Assembly (NCBI GenBank): GCA_028692715.1
Contig: JAQUWU010000023.1
Coordinates: forward strand, 1-64,000
Length of the DNA stretch: 64,000 bases
Source: Paludibacter sp.
GTDB taxonomy: Bacteria > Bacteroidota > Bacteroidia > Bacteroidales > Paludibacteraceae
Direction: 5' to 3'
A model generated the notes under the pieces. That model was not told the origin of the DNA and did not search any database. It saw nothing but the letters and a program-made list of their open reading frames with translations. Positions 27,941 through 37,013 of this stretch are shown here, piece after piece; the first letter of the stretch is position 1, and the number at the start of each line of letters is the position of its first letter. Made by a program: the position numbers and the translations under genes.

Positions 27941-28447
27941 ATGACAAAAAAAATAGTTTCATTATTTCTTTTACTGCTTGTCTTCTATTTATCATCATGT
28001 ACCAATGATGAAGAATGTAGAAAGAACAGATATGTGAATCTGGAGCTTGGAATTTATCATGTTACCTATAATGCTACGACAGAGACAAGTACTAAAACAT
28101 CATTAAGTATTGATAGTATTACAATAAATGGGGTGAAAGAAATAAATGGAATCTCTATAATAATTGATTCGATATTTTATAACAACGAAAAAGGAGTCAG
28201 TGAGTTAACTTTAGCACTCGATAAATCTACGAATCAATCGGTTTTTCTTGCACAGTTTAATAATGTTACGGACACCTTAACCATTTTGTATACGCCATAC
28301 GACTATTATCTTTCTCTCGAATGCGGTTGTATAAAAACATTCTCAATTGATACGGTTTTAACCACTAATAATTTTATCGATTCGATTAAGATTACGAATC
28401 ATAATGTAACAAATGTCGATGCAGAACACATACAGATTTATAAGTAG
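27941..28447 (+). CDS. DUF6452-type lipoprotein
   Basis: A 168-residue lipoprotein: signal sequence MTKKIVSLFLLLLVFYLSSC with the lipobox Cys at residue 20, followed by TNDEEC. The mature part is beta-rich with a late Cys pair (LECGCIKTF) that could bond. The family is paired in Bacteroidetes with the gene that follows, a DUF6048 protein, and the two overlap here by 35 bp, implying translational coupling. The role is unknown; an outer-membrane pair is likely, since DUF6048 looks like a small barrel. Confidence 0.7.
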   Translation: MTKKIVSLFLLLLVFYLSSCTNDEECRKNRYVNLELGIYHVTYNATTETSTKTSLSIDSITINGVKEINGISIIIDSIFYNNEKGVSELTLALDKSTNQSVFLAQFNNVTDTLTILYTPYDYYLSLECGCIKTFSIDTVLTTNNFIDSIKITNHNVTNVDAEHIQIYK

Positions 28448-29102
28448 TTTTTTGTTCCTTTTGTTTGTTATAAGTGGAGGGGCGCAGGAAAAGAAAACTG
28501 ATACAAACATACCAAAACCTGTCTTGTTTAATGGTATTACAATTCATGCAGATGTTTCTTCGTTAGTAAGCTATTATATTTCTAGTGGTGAAACATTTTC
28601 GTCAGAAGGCGGTCTGCAATTTGATTTAAGACATAAGTTCTATCCAATAGTTGAAATTGGTTTTGCTGGAGCAAATAAAATTACGTCAGATGATATTGAA
28701 TTTAAGACCAGTGGAGTTTTTGGTCGAGTAGGAATTGATCTAAATTTATTAAAACAAAAAGAAAATTCAAAGCCTCTGAACAATATGTTTTTGGGCGGGA
28801 TTAGAATAGGTTTTACAAATTTCTCATACGATGTTTCAAATGTAACAATTAGCAATGAATATTGGGGACCCGATGAAATTTTAAATTACAATAATCAATC
28901 GGCTACAAAAGTTTGGTACGAAATAGTTGCCGGTGTAAAAGTTGAGGTAATTAAAAATATTTATATGGGTTGGACGGTTAGAAACAAGCATCTATTGAAT
29001 CAAGACGTTGTAGGCGAAATTTCGCCATGGTATATTCCCGGATTTGGTATAAATTCTTCAAGCGCCTGGGGATTTAACTATACTATTGGATATCATTTTT
29101 AA
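28413..29102 (+). CDS. DUF6048-type outer-membrane protein
   Basis: A 229-residue exported protein with a signal peptide (MSMQNTYRFISSFLFLLFVISGGAQ), then alternating amphipathic strands and a terminal aromatic (GFNYTIGYHF). This is the form of a small outer-membrane beta-barrel. It starts inside the end of the preceding lipoprotein gene (overlap 28413-28447). This pair is conserved in Bacteroidetes; its function is not known. Internal sequence such as GLQFDLRHKFYPIVEIGFAG and YMGWTVRNKHLL matches my recollection of DUF6048. Confidence 0.7.
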   Translation: MSMQNTYRFISSFLFLLFVISGGAQEKKTDTNIPKPVLFNGITIHADVSSLVSYYISSGETFSSEGGLQFDLRHKFYPIVEIGFAGANKITSDDIEFKTSGVFGRVGIDLNLLKQKENSKPLNNMFLGGIRIGFTNFSYDVSNVTISNEYWGPDEILNYNNQSATKVWYEIVAGVKVEVIKNIYMGWTVRNKHLLNQDVVGEISPWYIPGFGINSSSAWGFNYTIGYHF

Positions 29103-29403
29103 TATAAAACAGTCAAAAAATGAAGTATCATTATCAATTTATATAAAATACTTCACTTTATAATGAGTAATATTGCATAAAATAGTGAATCACAAAATAA
29201 TAATTATTTGAACAAGAAAATAGGATTGAATCCATTCAAAATTCAAGTAATAAGAAATTGATATTATTTTTAATCTCTTAATAAACAAATTTCAAATAGA
29301 AACATAAAGTATTCATTTTCAATATTTCTATGATTTGTTGGAAGATAGAATCTTTTGGAAACTTAATACAAAAATAAACTTTATAAATATAATCTATTAA
29401 ATT
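29103..29403. other. Intergenic region before transketolase
   Basis: 301 bp of AT-rich DNA. The only structure seen is TGAAGTAT...ATACTTCA at about 29119-29154, a weak hairpin without a T run. No open frame and no exact TAnnTTTG box close to the tkt start. Confidence 0.4.
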
Positions 29404-31425
29404 ATGAATTCTACACAAGTTCTAAATCGTGCAGCCAATAACATTCGTATATTAGCCGCAGCAGCAGTTGAAAAAGCTAAATCTGGACATCCCGGTGGTG
29501 CAATGGGTGGAGCTGATTTTATCAATGTTCTTTATTCCGAATTTTTGGAATATGATCCACAAAACCCAAAATGGCAAGGTCGCGATCGCATGTTTCTTGA
29601 CCCGGGGCATATGTCGCCAATGTTGTATTCAGTTTTAGCATTTACCGGAAAATATACTATGGAAGAGTTGGCTCAATTCCGTCAGTGGGGTAGCGCAACA
29701 CCGGGACATCCTGAAGTAAATATTATGCGAGGAGTTGAAAACACTTCGGGACCACTTGGACAAGGTCACACTTATGCTGCTGGTGCAGCTATTGCGGCCA
29801 AATTTTTAAAAGCACGATTTGGAGATGTCATGAACCAGACCGTATATACTTATATTTCCGATGGTGGTGTTCAGGAAGAAATTTCGCAGGGAACAGGTCG
29901 TATTGCAGGTCACTTAGGATTAAATAACCTGATTATGTTCTACGATTCAAACGATATTCAACTTTCTACTGTAACAAAAGATGTTACCAGCGAAAATGTT
30001 GCTCAAAAATACCTGGCATGGGGATGGAAAGTAATTGAAATAGATGGTGGTAATGTAGAGCAAATCCGCAAAGCCCTGGTAGAAGCAAAAGCTGAAACCG
30101 AAAAACCTACTTTGATAATTGGTAAAACTATCATGGGTAAAGGTGCTCGCAAAGCCGATGGTTCTAGTTTTGAAAATCAATGTGCAACTCACGGTATGCC
30201 ATTGAGCGAATGTGGTGCTTCCTTCGACGAAAGTATCAAAGAATTAGGTGGTGACCCACAAAATCCATTCGTATTGTTCCCTGAAACAGTGGAATTATAT
30301 GCAAAACGTGCTGAAGAATTGAAAGTGATTGTTGCTGCCAAACAAGCGGCTAAAGCTGAATGGGCAAAAGCAAATCCTGAATTAGCGGCTAAACTTGAAT
30401 TTTTCTTCTCCGGTAAAACAAATATGAATTGGGATGCAGTAGTTCAAAAACCAGGACAAGCAACCCGTACTGCTTCGGCAACTGTTTTGGCTGAATTGGC
30501 TAAACAAGTTGAAAACATGATAGTAGCAAGTGCCGATTTATCAAACTCTGATAAAACCGATGGGTTCTTGAAAAAGACAAAAGCATTCAAAAAAGGTGAT
30601 TTTTCAGGGGCTTTTCTTCAAGTGGGTGTTTCTGAGTTAACTATGGCATGTTTGAGTATTGGTATGAGCTTACACGGCGGAGTTATACCAGCTTGTGCTA
30701 CTTTCTTTGTATTCTCTGACTACATGAAGCCAGCTGTACGTATGGCTGCTTTGATGGAACAACCTGTGAAATTTATCTGGACTCACGATGCATTCCGCGT
30801 AGGTGAAGATGGACCAACTCACGAACCTGTTGAACAAGAAGCTCAAATCCGTTTGATGGAAAAATTGAAAAACCACAAAGGTCATAACTCGACGTTGGTT
30901 CTTCGTCCGGCAGATGTTGAAGAATGTACAGTGGCTTGGAAAATGGCTTTAGAAAACACTCAAACTCCTACAGCATTGATTTTTTCACGTCAGAATATTG
31001 CTGATCTTCCTGCCGCTACTGATCGTAAAACAGAAGCAAGACAAGCTCTAAAAGGTGGTTACGTGGTTGAATGTGATGGAAATCCTGATGTAATCCTGGT
31101 TGCTTCAGGTTCTGAAGTTTCAACCTTGTATGAAGGAGCTAAATTATTACGTGCCGATGGCATTAAAATACGATTGGTGTCAGTTCCATCAGAAGGTTTA
31201 TTCCGCAGTCAGTCCGAAGAATATCAGGAAAGTGTTTTGCCTAAAGGGGCAAAAATATTTGGTCTTACCGCAGGCCTTCCTGTAAACTTGCTCGGATTAG
31301 TTGGTGCAAATGGTAAAATATGGGGATTAGAATCATTTGGTTTCTCAGCACCATATAAAGTATTAGACGAAAAACTTGGTTTTAACGGACAAAACGTTTA
31401 CAATCAGGTAAAAGCAATGTTATAA
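29404..31425 (+). CDS. tkt: Transketolase
   Basis: Thiamine-diphosphate enzyme of the pentose phosphate pathway that moves two-carbon ketol units between sugar phosphates. The full-length 673-residue protein begins with the TPP-binding part (AKSGHPGGAMGGADF near 23, GPLGQG near 118). The TPP motif reads SDGGVQEE near 157 instead of the common GDGxxxEG, although the region after it (GLNNLIMFYDSNDIQLS) is typical. The pyrimidine domain has DGPTHEPVEQ (about 478-487), and the C-terminal domain has VASGSEVSTLYE. A short stem GAGTTT/AAACTC at 31443-31462 follows. Likely monocistronic. Confidence 0.95.
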   Translation: MNSTQVLNRAANNIRILAAAAVEKAKSGHPGGAMGGADFINVLYSEFLEYDPQNPKWQGRDRMFLDPGHMSPMLYSVLAFTGKYTMEELAQFRQWGSATPGHPEVNIMRGVENTSGPLGQGHTYAAGAAIAAKFLKARFGDVMNQTVYTYISDGGVQEEISQGTGRIAGHLGLNNLIMFYDSNDIQLSTVTKDVTSENVAQKYLAWGWKVIEIDGGNVEQIRKALVEAKAETEKPTLIIGKTIMGKGARKADGSSFENQCATHGMPLSECGASFDESIKELGGDPQNPFVLFPETVELYAKRAEELKVIVAAKQAAKAEWAKANPELAAKLEFFFSGKTNMNWDAVVQKPGQATRTASATVLAELAKQVENMIVASADLSNSDKTDGFLKKTKAFKKGDFSGAFLQVGVSELTMACLSIGMSLHGGVIPACATFFVFSDYMKPAVRMAALMEQPVKFIWTHDAFRVGEDGPTHEPVEQEAQIRLMEKLKNHKGHNSTLVLRPADVEECTVAWKMALENTQTPTALIFSRQNIADLPAATDRKTEARQALKGGYVVECDGNPDVILVASGSEVSTLYEGAKLLRADGIKIRLVSVPSEGLFRSQSEEYQESVLPKGAKIFGLTAGLPVNLLGLVGANGKIWGLESFGFSAPYKVLDEKLGFNGQNVYNQVKAML

Positions 31426-31484
31426 TAACCTAAGCTCGAAAAGAGTTTAAAAAATAAAACTCTCAACATTCTAAAGGATGAATT

Positions 31485-31507
31485 ACTCCCCTTTAGAGGT
31501 TGGGAGT
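31485..31507. repeat. CCCCTTTAG-type palindrome before mntP
   Basis: ACTCCC...GGGAGT bracket a degenerate copy of the CCCCTTTAGGGGTTAGGGG repeat found at 39005-39023 and 61275-61293. It ends 10 bp before the mntP ATG and may sit in its mRNA leader. Confidence 0.5.
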
Positions 31508-31517
31508 CTATTTATTT

Positions 31518-32084
31518 ATGGACATACTTTCCATCATTATCATAGGAATCGGACTCGCAATGGATTGTTTTGCCGTTTCGGTTAGTAAAGGTATTTGTGC
31601 AAAAAAATACTTTTTTTGGTTAACATTCCGAATGGCCATATTGTTTGGTTTATTTCAGGCAATAATGCCTTTAATTGGCTATTATGCAGGAGCAAGCTAT
31701 GCAGAACAAATGAAGTCAATTGATCATTGGCTTGCATTTGGACTACTCGGAGTTATTGGAGGGAAAATGATATTTGAAGGATTAAAAACTCCCGATACGG
31801 AATGTAAGAACCCTCCAAATCCATTCAAATGGACATCACTTCTGTCCCTTGCATTTGCAACCAGTATTGATGCTTTAGCAACCGGAATTGTCTTCATTCC
31901 CTATCCACATATTATATGGAGAGCAATTGCAATAATTGGTTCTATCAGCTTTCTTTTTACATTTCTAGGGATGTATCTTGGAATTCATTTCGGGAAACGT
32001 TTTCATGTAAAAGTTGAAGTTTTAGGAGGACTTATTTTAATAGGTATAGGTATAAAAATATTAATTGAACATCTAACCAATTAA
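31518..32084 (+). CDS. mntP: Manganese efflux pump MntP
   Basis: A 188-residue, six-helix inner-membrane manganese exporter (MntP/YebN family). Two repeated halves are each marked by the signature Asp: GIGLAMDCFAVSVSKG (about 10-25) and FATSIDALATGI (about 112-123). Both acidic positions needed for transport are present. An in-frame TTG at 31500 is rejected because the ATG at 31518 begins the first helix directly. The leader carries a short palindromic repeat. I do not see a yybP-ykoY manganese riboswitch. Confidence 0.9.
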   Translation: MDILSIIIIGIGLAMDCFAVSVSKGICAKKYFFWLTFRMAILFGLFQAIMPLIGYYAGASYAEQMKSIDHWLAFGLLGVIGGKMIFEGLKTPDTECKNPPNPFKWTSLLSLAFATSIDALATGIVFIPYPHIIWRAIAIIGSISFLFTFLGMYLGIHFGKRFHVKVEVLGGLILIGIGIKILIEHLTN

Positions 32085-32124
32085 TAACAAAGAGGGTTCA
32101 TCGTGAACTTTGAATTTGAAATTT

Positions 32125-33336
32125 ATGAATTTAAAGAAAAATTTCTTACTGCTATTTATTTCGTTGACAACAGTAGCAATGTCTGAAGATTCGGCTGTTA
32201 GTTTTAAATTTTACGGTTTTGTTCGTAATGACATTTTTTACAATTCTCGTCAGAATGTAGAGTCAACAGATGGAGCATTTCATCTTTTTCCTAAACCGGT
32301 TGAGTTATTAGACGGTAAAGACAAAAATGCAGTATCACAAGCAGAAATGTTGAGTGTTGCAACCCGATTAGGAATGGATATCACAGGAAGTCCAATACTT
32401 GGTGCAAAATCCTCAGCTAAAATCGAAGCTGATTTTTCAGGATTCTCTCAGAATTTCTATGTTATGCGCTTACGACAAGCATATACAAAATTAAACTGGT
32501 CAAACACGGAATTGCTAATTGGTCAAACTTGGCATCCTTTATTTGGAAGTGTAATGCCCTCACTTACAAACTTAAATGTAGGAGCCCCCTTTCAACCTTT
32601 TAATCGGAGTCCACAAGTAAGATTAAAACAGAATTTATGGAAAACAATCTCACTAACTGCAGCTGCATCATACCAAATGCAAAATTTATCACAAGGACCG
32701 ATTGGTTCTAGTCCGACCTATCTTAAAAATTCATTATTACCCGATCTATTTATTGGAGCAGAAGGTAAAACGAGTCACTGGACATCAGGAATTGGATTTG
32801 ATGTAAAAACGATTAAGCCATCAGTCGAGAAATTAACTTCATCAAGTGCGATAATATACACTCAATATGTAAATAAAAGTTTCCAAATTAAAGCTAAAAG
32901 CTTATGGGGAGGGAATTTAAGTGATTATTTAATGTTGAGCGGTTATGGGATTACCGATAGTATTAATGGAAATCCTACTTACACAAATTTCAACATCTCA
33001 AGTTCATGGTTAAATGTAGTTTATGGGTCAACTTTTCAAGCCGGAATTTTCCTCGGTTTATCAAAGAATTTCGGAACAAATAAATTGCTGGCTGCAAATA
33101 CCGGTAACATATTTACAGCATATGGATATGGATATTATCAGGATACACAACAATTACTTGATCGTTTAATTCGTATTCAGCCCTATATTTGCTACAATTT
33201 TCCCAACTTAAAAGTTGGTCTGGAATACGATTTGACATCAGCGCAATACGGAACATTAAAAAGTGATGGTTTAGTGTCAAGCCCTTACAATATCAACAAT
33301 ACTAGAGTCGTACTATCTGTAAGTTATTTGTTCTAA
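32125..33336 (+). CDS. Outer-membrane beta-barrel protein, porin-like
   Basis: A 403-residue exported protein from the ATG at 32125: short signal peptide (MNLKKNFLLLFISLTTVAMS), then alternating amphipathic strands to a C-terminal Phe (RVVLSVSYLF), the mark of an outer-membrane barrel. Stretches such as FKFYGFVRNDIFYNSRQNVES and MRLRQAYTKLNWSNTELLIGQTWHPLFG resemble porins of the DcaP/phosphate-selective type, where the first strand and RQAY segment are conserved. Substrate unknown. A start farther upstream at a TTG (32110) is unlikely. It follows mntP by 40 bp and may be co-transcribed. Confidence 0.72.
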   Translation: MNLKKNFLLLFISLTTVAMSEDSAVSFKFYGFVRNDIFYNSRQNVESTDGAFHLFPKPVELLDGKDKNAVSQAEMLSVATRLGMDITGSPILGAKSSAKIEADFSGFSQNFYVMRLRQAYTKLNWSNTELLIGQTWHPLFGSVMPSLTNLNVGAPFQPFNRSPQVRLKQNLWKTISLTAAASYQMQNLSQGPIGSSPTYLKNSLLPDLFIGAEGKTSHWTSGIGFDVKTIKPSVEKLTSSSAIIYTQYVNKSFQIKAKSLWGGNLSDYLMLSGYGITDSINGNPTYTNFNISSSWLNVVYGSTFQAGIFLGLSKNFGTNKLLAANTGNIFTAYGYGYYQDTQQLLDRLIRIQPYICYNFPNLKVGLEYDLTSAQYGTLKSDGLVSSPYNINNTRVVLSVSYLF

Positions 33337-33342
33337 TTCAAA

Positions 33343-33377
33343 AGAAAAAGGCTATCTCATTAGAAATGAAACAGCCT
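33343..33377 (-). terminator. leu operon terminator, after leuB
   Basis: On the minus strand, AGGCTGTTTCAT pairs with ATGAGATAGCCT (two mismatches) and runs into TTTTTCTTTT. The T run is on the leuB side, so it ends the leu operon. On the plus strand it may weakly stop the barrel gene. Confidence 0.7.
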
Positions 33378-33398
33378 CCTATCGAAATTTCAGTTTTT

Positions 33399-34475
33399 TT
33401 ATTTAGAGATATAGTTTACAATCCACTCTCCTACTTCTGATGTGGAATATGCTTTATTGTTATTAGAAATATCTTCAGTTACTATATTTGCATCCATACT
33501 GGCAGCTACAGCTTCACGAATCAAAGCGCCTTCTTCCATCATGCCAAATGCATATTCGAACATTAAGGCAGCTGACAATATTGTAGCCAAAGGATTAGCT
33601 ATGTTTTTTCCTTTAGCTTGAGGATATGAACCGTGAATAGGTTCGAACACAGAAGTGTGAATACCTACAGAAGCTGAAGGTAGCATTCCCAACGAACCGG
33701 TAATAACAGAAGCTTCGTCAGTAAGAATGTCACCAAAAAGATTTTCAGTTACCAACACATCAAAACTCTTTGGCCATTGAATAATTCTCATAGCTGCATT
33801 ATCAACAAACATAAATTCTGTTTCAATTTCAGGATATTGTGCCGCAATTTCCTGACCAATCTGACGCCATAAACGAGAAGTTGCCAACACGTTTGCTTTA
33901 TCCACAATAGTCACTTTTTTATTGCGTTGACCGGCATATTTATATGCTAAATGTAAAATACGTTCTACTTCTTCGCGAGTATAAATACAGGTGTCGTAAG
34001 CAGTATTACCATCTTCTGATCTTCCTTGAGGTTTTCCAAAATACAATCCACCGGTTAATTCACGAATACACATAAAATCTGCTCCATCCACCAAGTCAGC
34101 TCTTAAAGGAGATTTATGTATCAATGAAGGAAATGTAGTTACCGGACGAATATTAGCATACAATCCAAGATCTTTACGCATTTTCAGCAATCCTTGTTCA
34201 GGACGAACTTTTGCTGAAGGATTATTGTCATATTTCGGATCGCCTATTGCTCCAAAAAGGACAGCATCCGATTTCATACAAAGTTCATGTGTTGCCTTAG
34301 GATAAGGTTCTCCAACTTCATCTATCGCACATGCTCCTACAATAGCATATTCATATGTTAGTTCGTGTCCGAACTTTTTACAAACTGCTTTTGTTACATT
34401 TAATGCTTGTTCAACTATTTCGGGACCGATCCCGTCCCCCGGTAAAATGGCAATGTTCAATTTTTTTGTGCTCAT
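33399..34475 (-). CDS. leuB: 3-isopropylmalate dehydrogenase
   Basis: NAD-dependent oxidative decarboxylation of 3-isopropylmalate to 2-ketoisocaproate, the third step of leucine synthesis. The same enzyme often accepts citraconate-derived methylmalate for isoleucine. The 358-residue length is standard. It starts [15 protein letters not shown], has the substrate loop [10 protein letters not shown] (about 107-116), ELTGGLYFG (about 139-147), metal-binding Asp in [12 protein letters not shown] (about 245-256), and [21 protein letters not shown] near 274. It is last in the leu operon, 310 bp from the previous gene with a small opposite-strand gene in between, so it may also have its own promoter. 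Confidence 0.96.
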   Translation of the reverse strand: MSTKKLNIAILPGDGIGPEIVEQALNVTKAVCKKFGHELTYEYAIVGACAIDEVGEPYPKATHELCMKSDAVLFGAIGDPKYDNNPSAKVRPEQGLLKMRKDLGLYANIRPVTTFPSLIHKSPLRADLVDGADFMCIRELTGGLYFGKPQGRSEDGNTAYDTCIYTREEVERILHLAYKYAGQRNKKVTIVDKANVLATSRLWRQIGQEIAAQYPEIETEFMFVDNAAMRIIQWPKSFDVLVTENLFGDILTDEASVITGSLGMLPSASVGIHTSVFEPIHGSYPQAKGKNIANPLATILSAALMFEYAFGMMEEGALIREAVAASMDANIVTEDISNNNKAYSTSEVGEWIVNYISK

Positions 34476-34564
34476 ATATTCTCTTTATTTTATTAAATAT
34501 TTCATTTAAAACACAGTTATCTTGGTGATTTTTATTTATTAGCTATGTTGTTATAATTATTTAC

Positions 34565-34572
34565 TATATTTG
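34565..34572 (+). promoter_or_regulatory. -7 box of the small membrane protein gene
   Basis: TATATTTG fits TAnnTTTG, 27 bp before the ATG at 34600. The nearest upstream TTG is at 34548-34550, a short 14-bp spacing. Confidence 0.45.
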
Positions 34573-34599
34573 TAGTATCAATCTTAAAACTAAACTATT

Positions 34600-34776
34600 A
34601 TGAGTTATTTATTATTTGCAATAGCAGCATTTATGGCTGTTGTTACAGCGTTTATTTTAAATTCAATGTCGAAGACGAAAAAGTATTCATTTTTAAATAG
34701 AGTATTAGTGTTAATATTTTCTATATCTATTTATATTATGTTAGCTATTTATCTCCTTCAACAGAAAAATTTATAA
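34600..34776 (+). CDS. Small two-helix membrane protein, opposite strand within the leu operon
   Basis: A 58-codon open frame, MSYLLFAIAAFMAVVTAF... to ...LLQQKNL. It has two hydrophobic segments (about residues 3-20 and 34-53) joined by a basic loop (SKTKKYS). This is a plausible hairpin membrane protein, with a promoter box in front and standard ATG and TAA. It faces against leuB and the citramalate synthase gene. I do not recognise the family. Support is the helix-loop-helix pattern, the positioned promoter and the otherwise unexplained 310-bp gap. Confidence 0.55.
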   Translation: MSYLLFAIAAFMAVVTAFILNSMSKTKKYSFLNRVLVLIFSISIYIMLAIYLLQQKNL

Positions 34777-34785
34777 AAAAAGTTC

Positions 34786-36354
34786 TCAATCAATAATGTT
34801 TAACATTTTAATTGTTGCTTTTATAGCAGCTACTGTTTGATCCCCATCTAATCCACGGGTTTTAAACACTTTTTCGTTAATCCTCCAGGTTATAATAGTT
34901 TGTACAAAAGCATCGGTTTTTCCTCCAGGAGGAATTACGACTACATAATCTAATAATTCAGGTGTTGGTTTATTCAAACTTTTATAAATTTTCCACATTG
35001 CTTTCGAAATCGCATTATATTGTCCATCTCCCGATGCCGATTGTTCATAAACCTCACCTCTGATTTCCATTTTTACGGTTGCCATTGGACGAATGCCATA
35101 AGTAAGTGATAATGAGTAATTCAACAATTTAACAATTTGTTCAACCTGTTCATTTTTCAAAACATCAGAAACAATATATGGAAGTTCATCCAGCGAAACG
35201 GTTTCTTTTTTATCCCCTAATTCAATAACTCTGGTAGTAACCCTTTTCATCATATCGTCATCCAGTTCAATGCCTAACAATTGAAGGTTTTTCAGAATAT
35301 TAGCTTTTCCTGACGTTTTACCGAGTGCATATTGTCTCTCACGGCCAAAACGTTCTGGCAATAAATCGTTGAAATAGAGATTCTTTTTATTGTCACCATC
35401 AGCATGTATACCGGCCACCTGAGTAAATACATTTTCACCAATCACCGGTTTATTAGGTGGAATTCTGATACCCGAATAGGTTTCAACGACCTTACTTACC
35501 GAATTGATTTTATTTTCAATCAAATTAGTTTCCACATTTAAATGATCGTGCAATACGGTAAGGACACTCGAAAGTGGAGCATTTCCTGCACGTTCACCTA
35601 AACCATTTACAGTAACATGAACTCCCTGAACACCGGCTTTTACCGCTGCAAAAACATTTGCCACTGCAAAATCGTAATCGTTATGAGCATGAAAATCGAA
35701 GTGCAATTCGGGATAACGCGAAATCATTTTTTCGCAAAAAGACCTGGTTTCATCCGGATTTAAAATACCTAAAGTATCGGGCAACATAAAACGTTTGATA
35801 GATTCATTTTTCAATGAGTCTACCAGAAAATAAACATACTCCTCCGATAAACGCATACCATTCGACCAATCCTCTAAATATAAATTGACCAAAATATCCA
35901 TTTCAGCAGCATCTTTCAGCAGTTGTTTTATATCAGATACATGTTCTTCGGGCGTTTTCTTTAATTGGTGTGTACAATGATTCAACGAACCTTTACACAA
36001 TAAATTTATTACCCTGCAACCGGCACCTTTTATCCAGTCCAATGATAATTTACCATCAACAAATCCCAACACTTCTATTTTATCAATGTGTCCACGAGAA
36101 CGTGCCCATTGAGAGATTTTTTTCACAGAATCAAATTCTCCATTGGAAACACGCGCTGATGCAATTTCAATTCTATCGACACATAATTCTTCGAGTAAAA
36201 GTCTTGCAACACTCAGTTTCTCATGAGGTGAAAATGAAACTCCTGACGTCTGCTCTCCATCACGAAGTGTGGTATCCATTATTTCTACAGCCCTCTTTAA
36301 TTCACCCGATAAGGGAAAAAGGGAACTGTTTTTTTTTTGAATTAATTTACTCAT
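34786..36354 (-). CDS. cimA: Second isopropylmalate-synthase-family enzyme, probable (R)-citramalate synthase
   Basis: Condenses acetyl-CoA with a 2-oxo acid. From the ATG at 36354 it is 522 residues: HMGL-type barrel with [22 protein letters not shown] (about 25), HAHNDYDFAVAN (metal-binding His pair, about 222), NGLGERAGNAPL, and a C-terminal LeuA regulatory domain (SASGDGQYNAISKAMWKIYKSL). It differs clearly from the leuA product in the same operon (shifted N-terminus, distinct DGEQTSGVSF). Such a second copy in Bacteroidetes is generally taken as citramalate synthase, the pyruvate route to isoleucine. The Ile codons in the operon leader agree with that. A true second LeuA cannot be excluded. 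Confidence 0.75.
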   Translation of the reverse strand: MSKLIQKKNSSLFPLSGELKRAVEIMDTTLRDGEQTSGVSFSPHEKLSVARLLLEELCVDRIEIASARVSNGEFDSVKKISQWARSRGHIDKIEVLGFVDGKLSLDWIKGAGCRVINLLCKGSLNHCTHQLKKTPEEHVSDIKQLLKDAAEMDILVNLYLEDWSNGMRLSEEYVYFLVDSLKNESIKRFMLPDTLGILNPDETRSFCEKMISRYPELHFDFHAHNDYDFAVANVFAAVKAGVQGVHVTVNGLGERAGNAPLSSVLTVLHDHLNVETNLIENKINSVSKVVETYSGIRIPPNKPVIGENVFTQVAGIHADGDNKKNLYFNDLLPERFGRERQYALGKTSGKANILKNLQLLGIELDDDMMKRVTTRVIELGDKKETVSLDELPYIVSDVLKNEQVEQIVKLLNYSLSLTYGIRPMATVKMEIRGEVYEQSASGDGQYNAISKAMWKIYKSLNKPTPELLDYVVVIPPGGKTDAFVQTIITWRINEKVFKTRGLDGDQTVAAIKATIKMLNIID

Positions 36355-36411
36355 ATAAAGTGTTTTCAAATAATAAATACTCTTTCTTGAAAATCTCCCC
36401 TTCGGGAAAAT

Positions 36412-37002
36412 TTAGAAGGTCTTTGTTTGTTCGTAAGCTTTTGTAAGATCTTTTTTACTCAACAGATAATCAATATCATCGAGTCCGTTCAACAAACATT
36501 CTTTTTTGTAAGCATTAATTGTAAAAGGTTCTTTTCGGCCTGTCGAATTATTGGTAATTGTTTGATTTACCAAGTCAATTGTCAGAGTTGACTCCGGATT
36601 TTCATTTACATTACTGAAAATTTCAGCAAGGAATTCCGTTGAAACCACAACGGGTAAAACACCATTATTCAATGCATTGTTTTGAAAAATATCGGCAAAG
36701 AAACTAGAGACAACCACTTTGAAACCATAACCGTCAATTGCCCAAGCTGCATGTTCACGACTTGAACCTGAACCGAAGTTTTTACCGGCTACAAGAATAG
36801 AACCTTTAAAAGTCGAATTATTCAATACGAAATCTGCTTTCGGACTTCCGTCTTTGTTATAACGCCAGTCGGCAAAAAGATTATCACCAAAACCATTTTT
36901 ATCAGTCGCTTTCAAAAAGCGGGCAGGTATAATCTGATCAGTATCCACATTCTCGATAGGAAGTGGCACTACTGTCGAAGTAAGTTTTATAAATTTTTCC
37001 AT
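36412..37002 (-). CDS. leuD: 3-isopropylmalate dehydratase small subunit
   Basis: Small swivelling domain of isopropylmalate isomerase, pairing with LeuC. From the ATG at 37002 it is 196 residues ([31 protein letters not shown]). It has the substrate motif [17 protein letters not shown] (about 75-91) and [10 protein letters not shown]. An upstream ATG at 37020 would put the start inside the terminal repeat of the neighbouring cassette and is rejected. In most related operons leuD follows leuC directly. Here the GxxExxY cassette lies between them. Confidence 0.95.
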   Translation of the reverse strand: MEKFIKLTSTVVPLPIENVDTDQIIPARFLKATDKNGFGDNLFADWRYNKDGSPKADFVLNNSTFKGSILVAGKNFGSGSSREHAAWAIDGYGFKVVVSSFFADIFQNNALNNGVLPVVVSTEFLAEIFSNVNENPESTLTIDLVNQTITNNSTGRKEPFTINAYKKECLLNGLDDIDYLLSKKDLTKAYEQTKTF

Positions 37003-37013
37003 TTTAATATATA

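Noticed and set aside
31426..31517. Manganese (yybP-ykoY) riboswitch before mntP
   Set aside because: The leader is only a short palindromic repeat without the conserved loops of that riboswitch.
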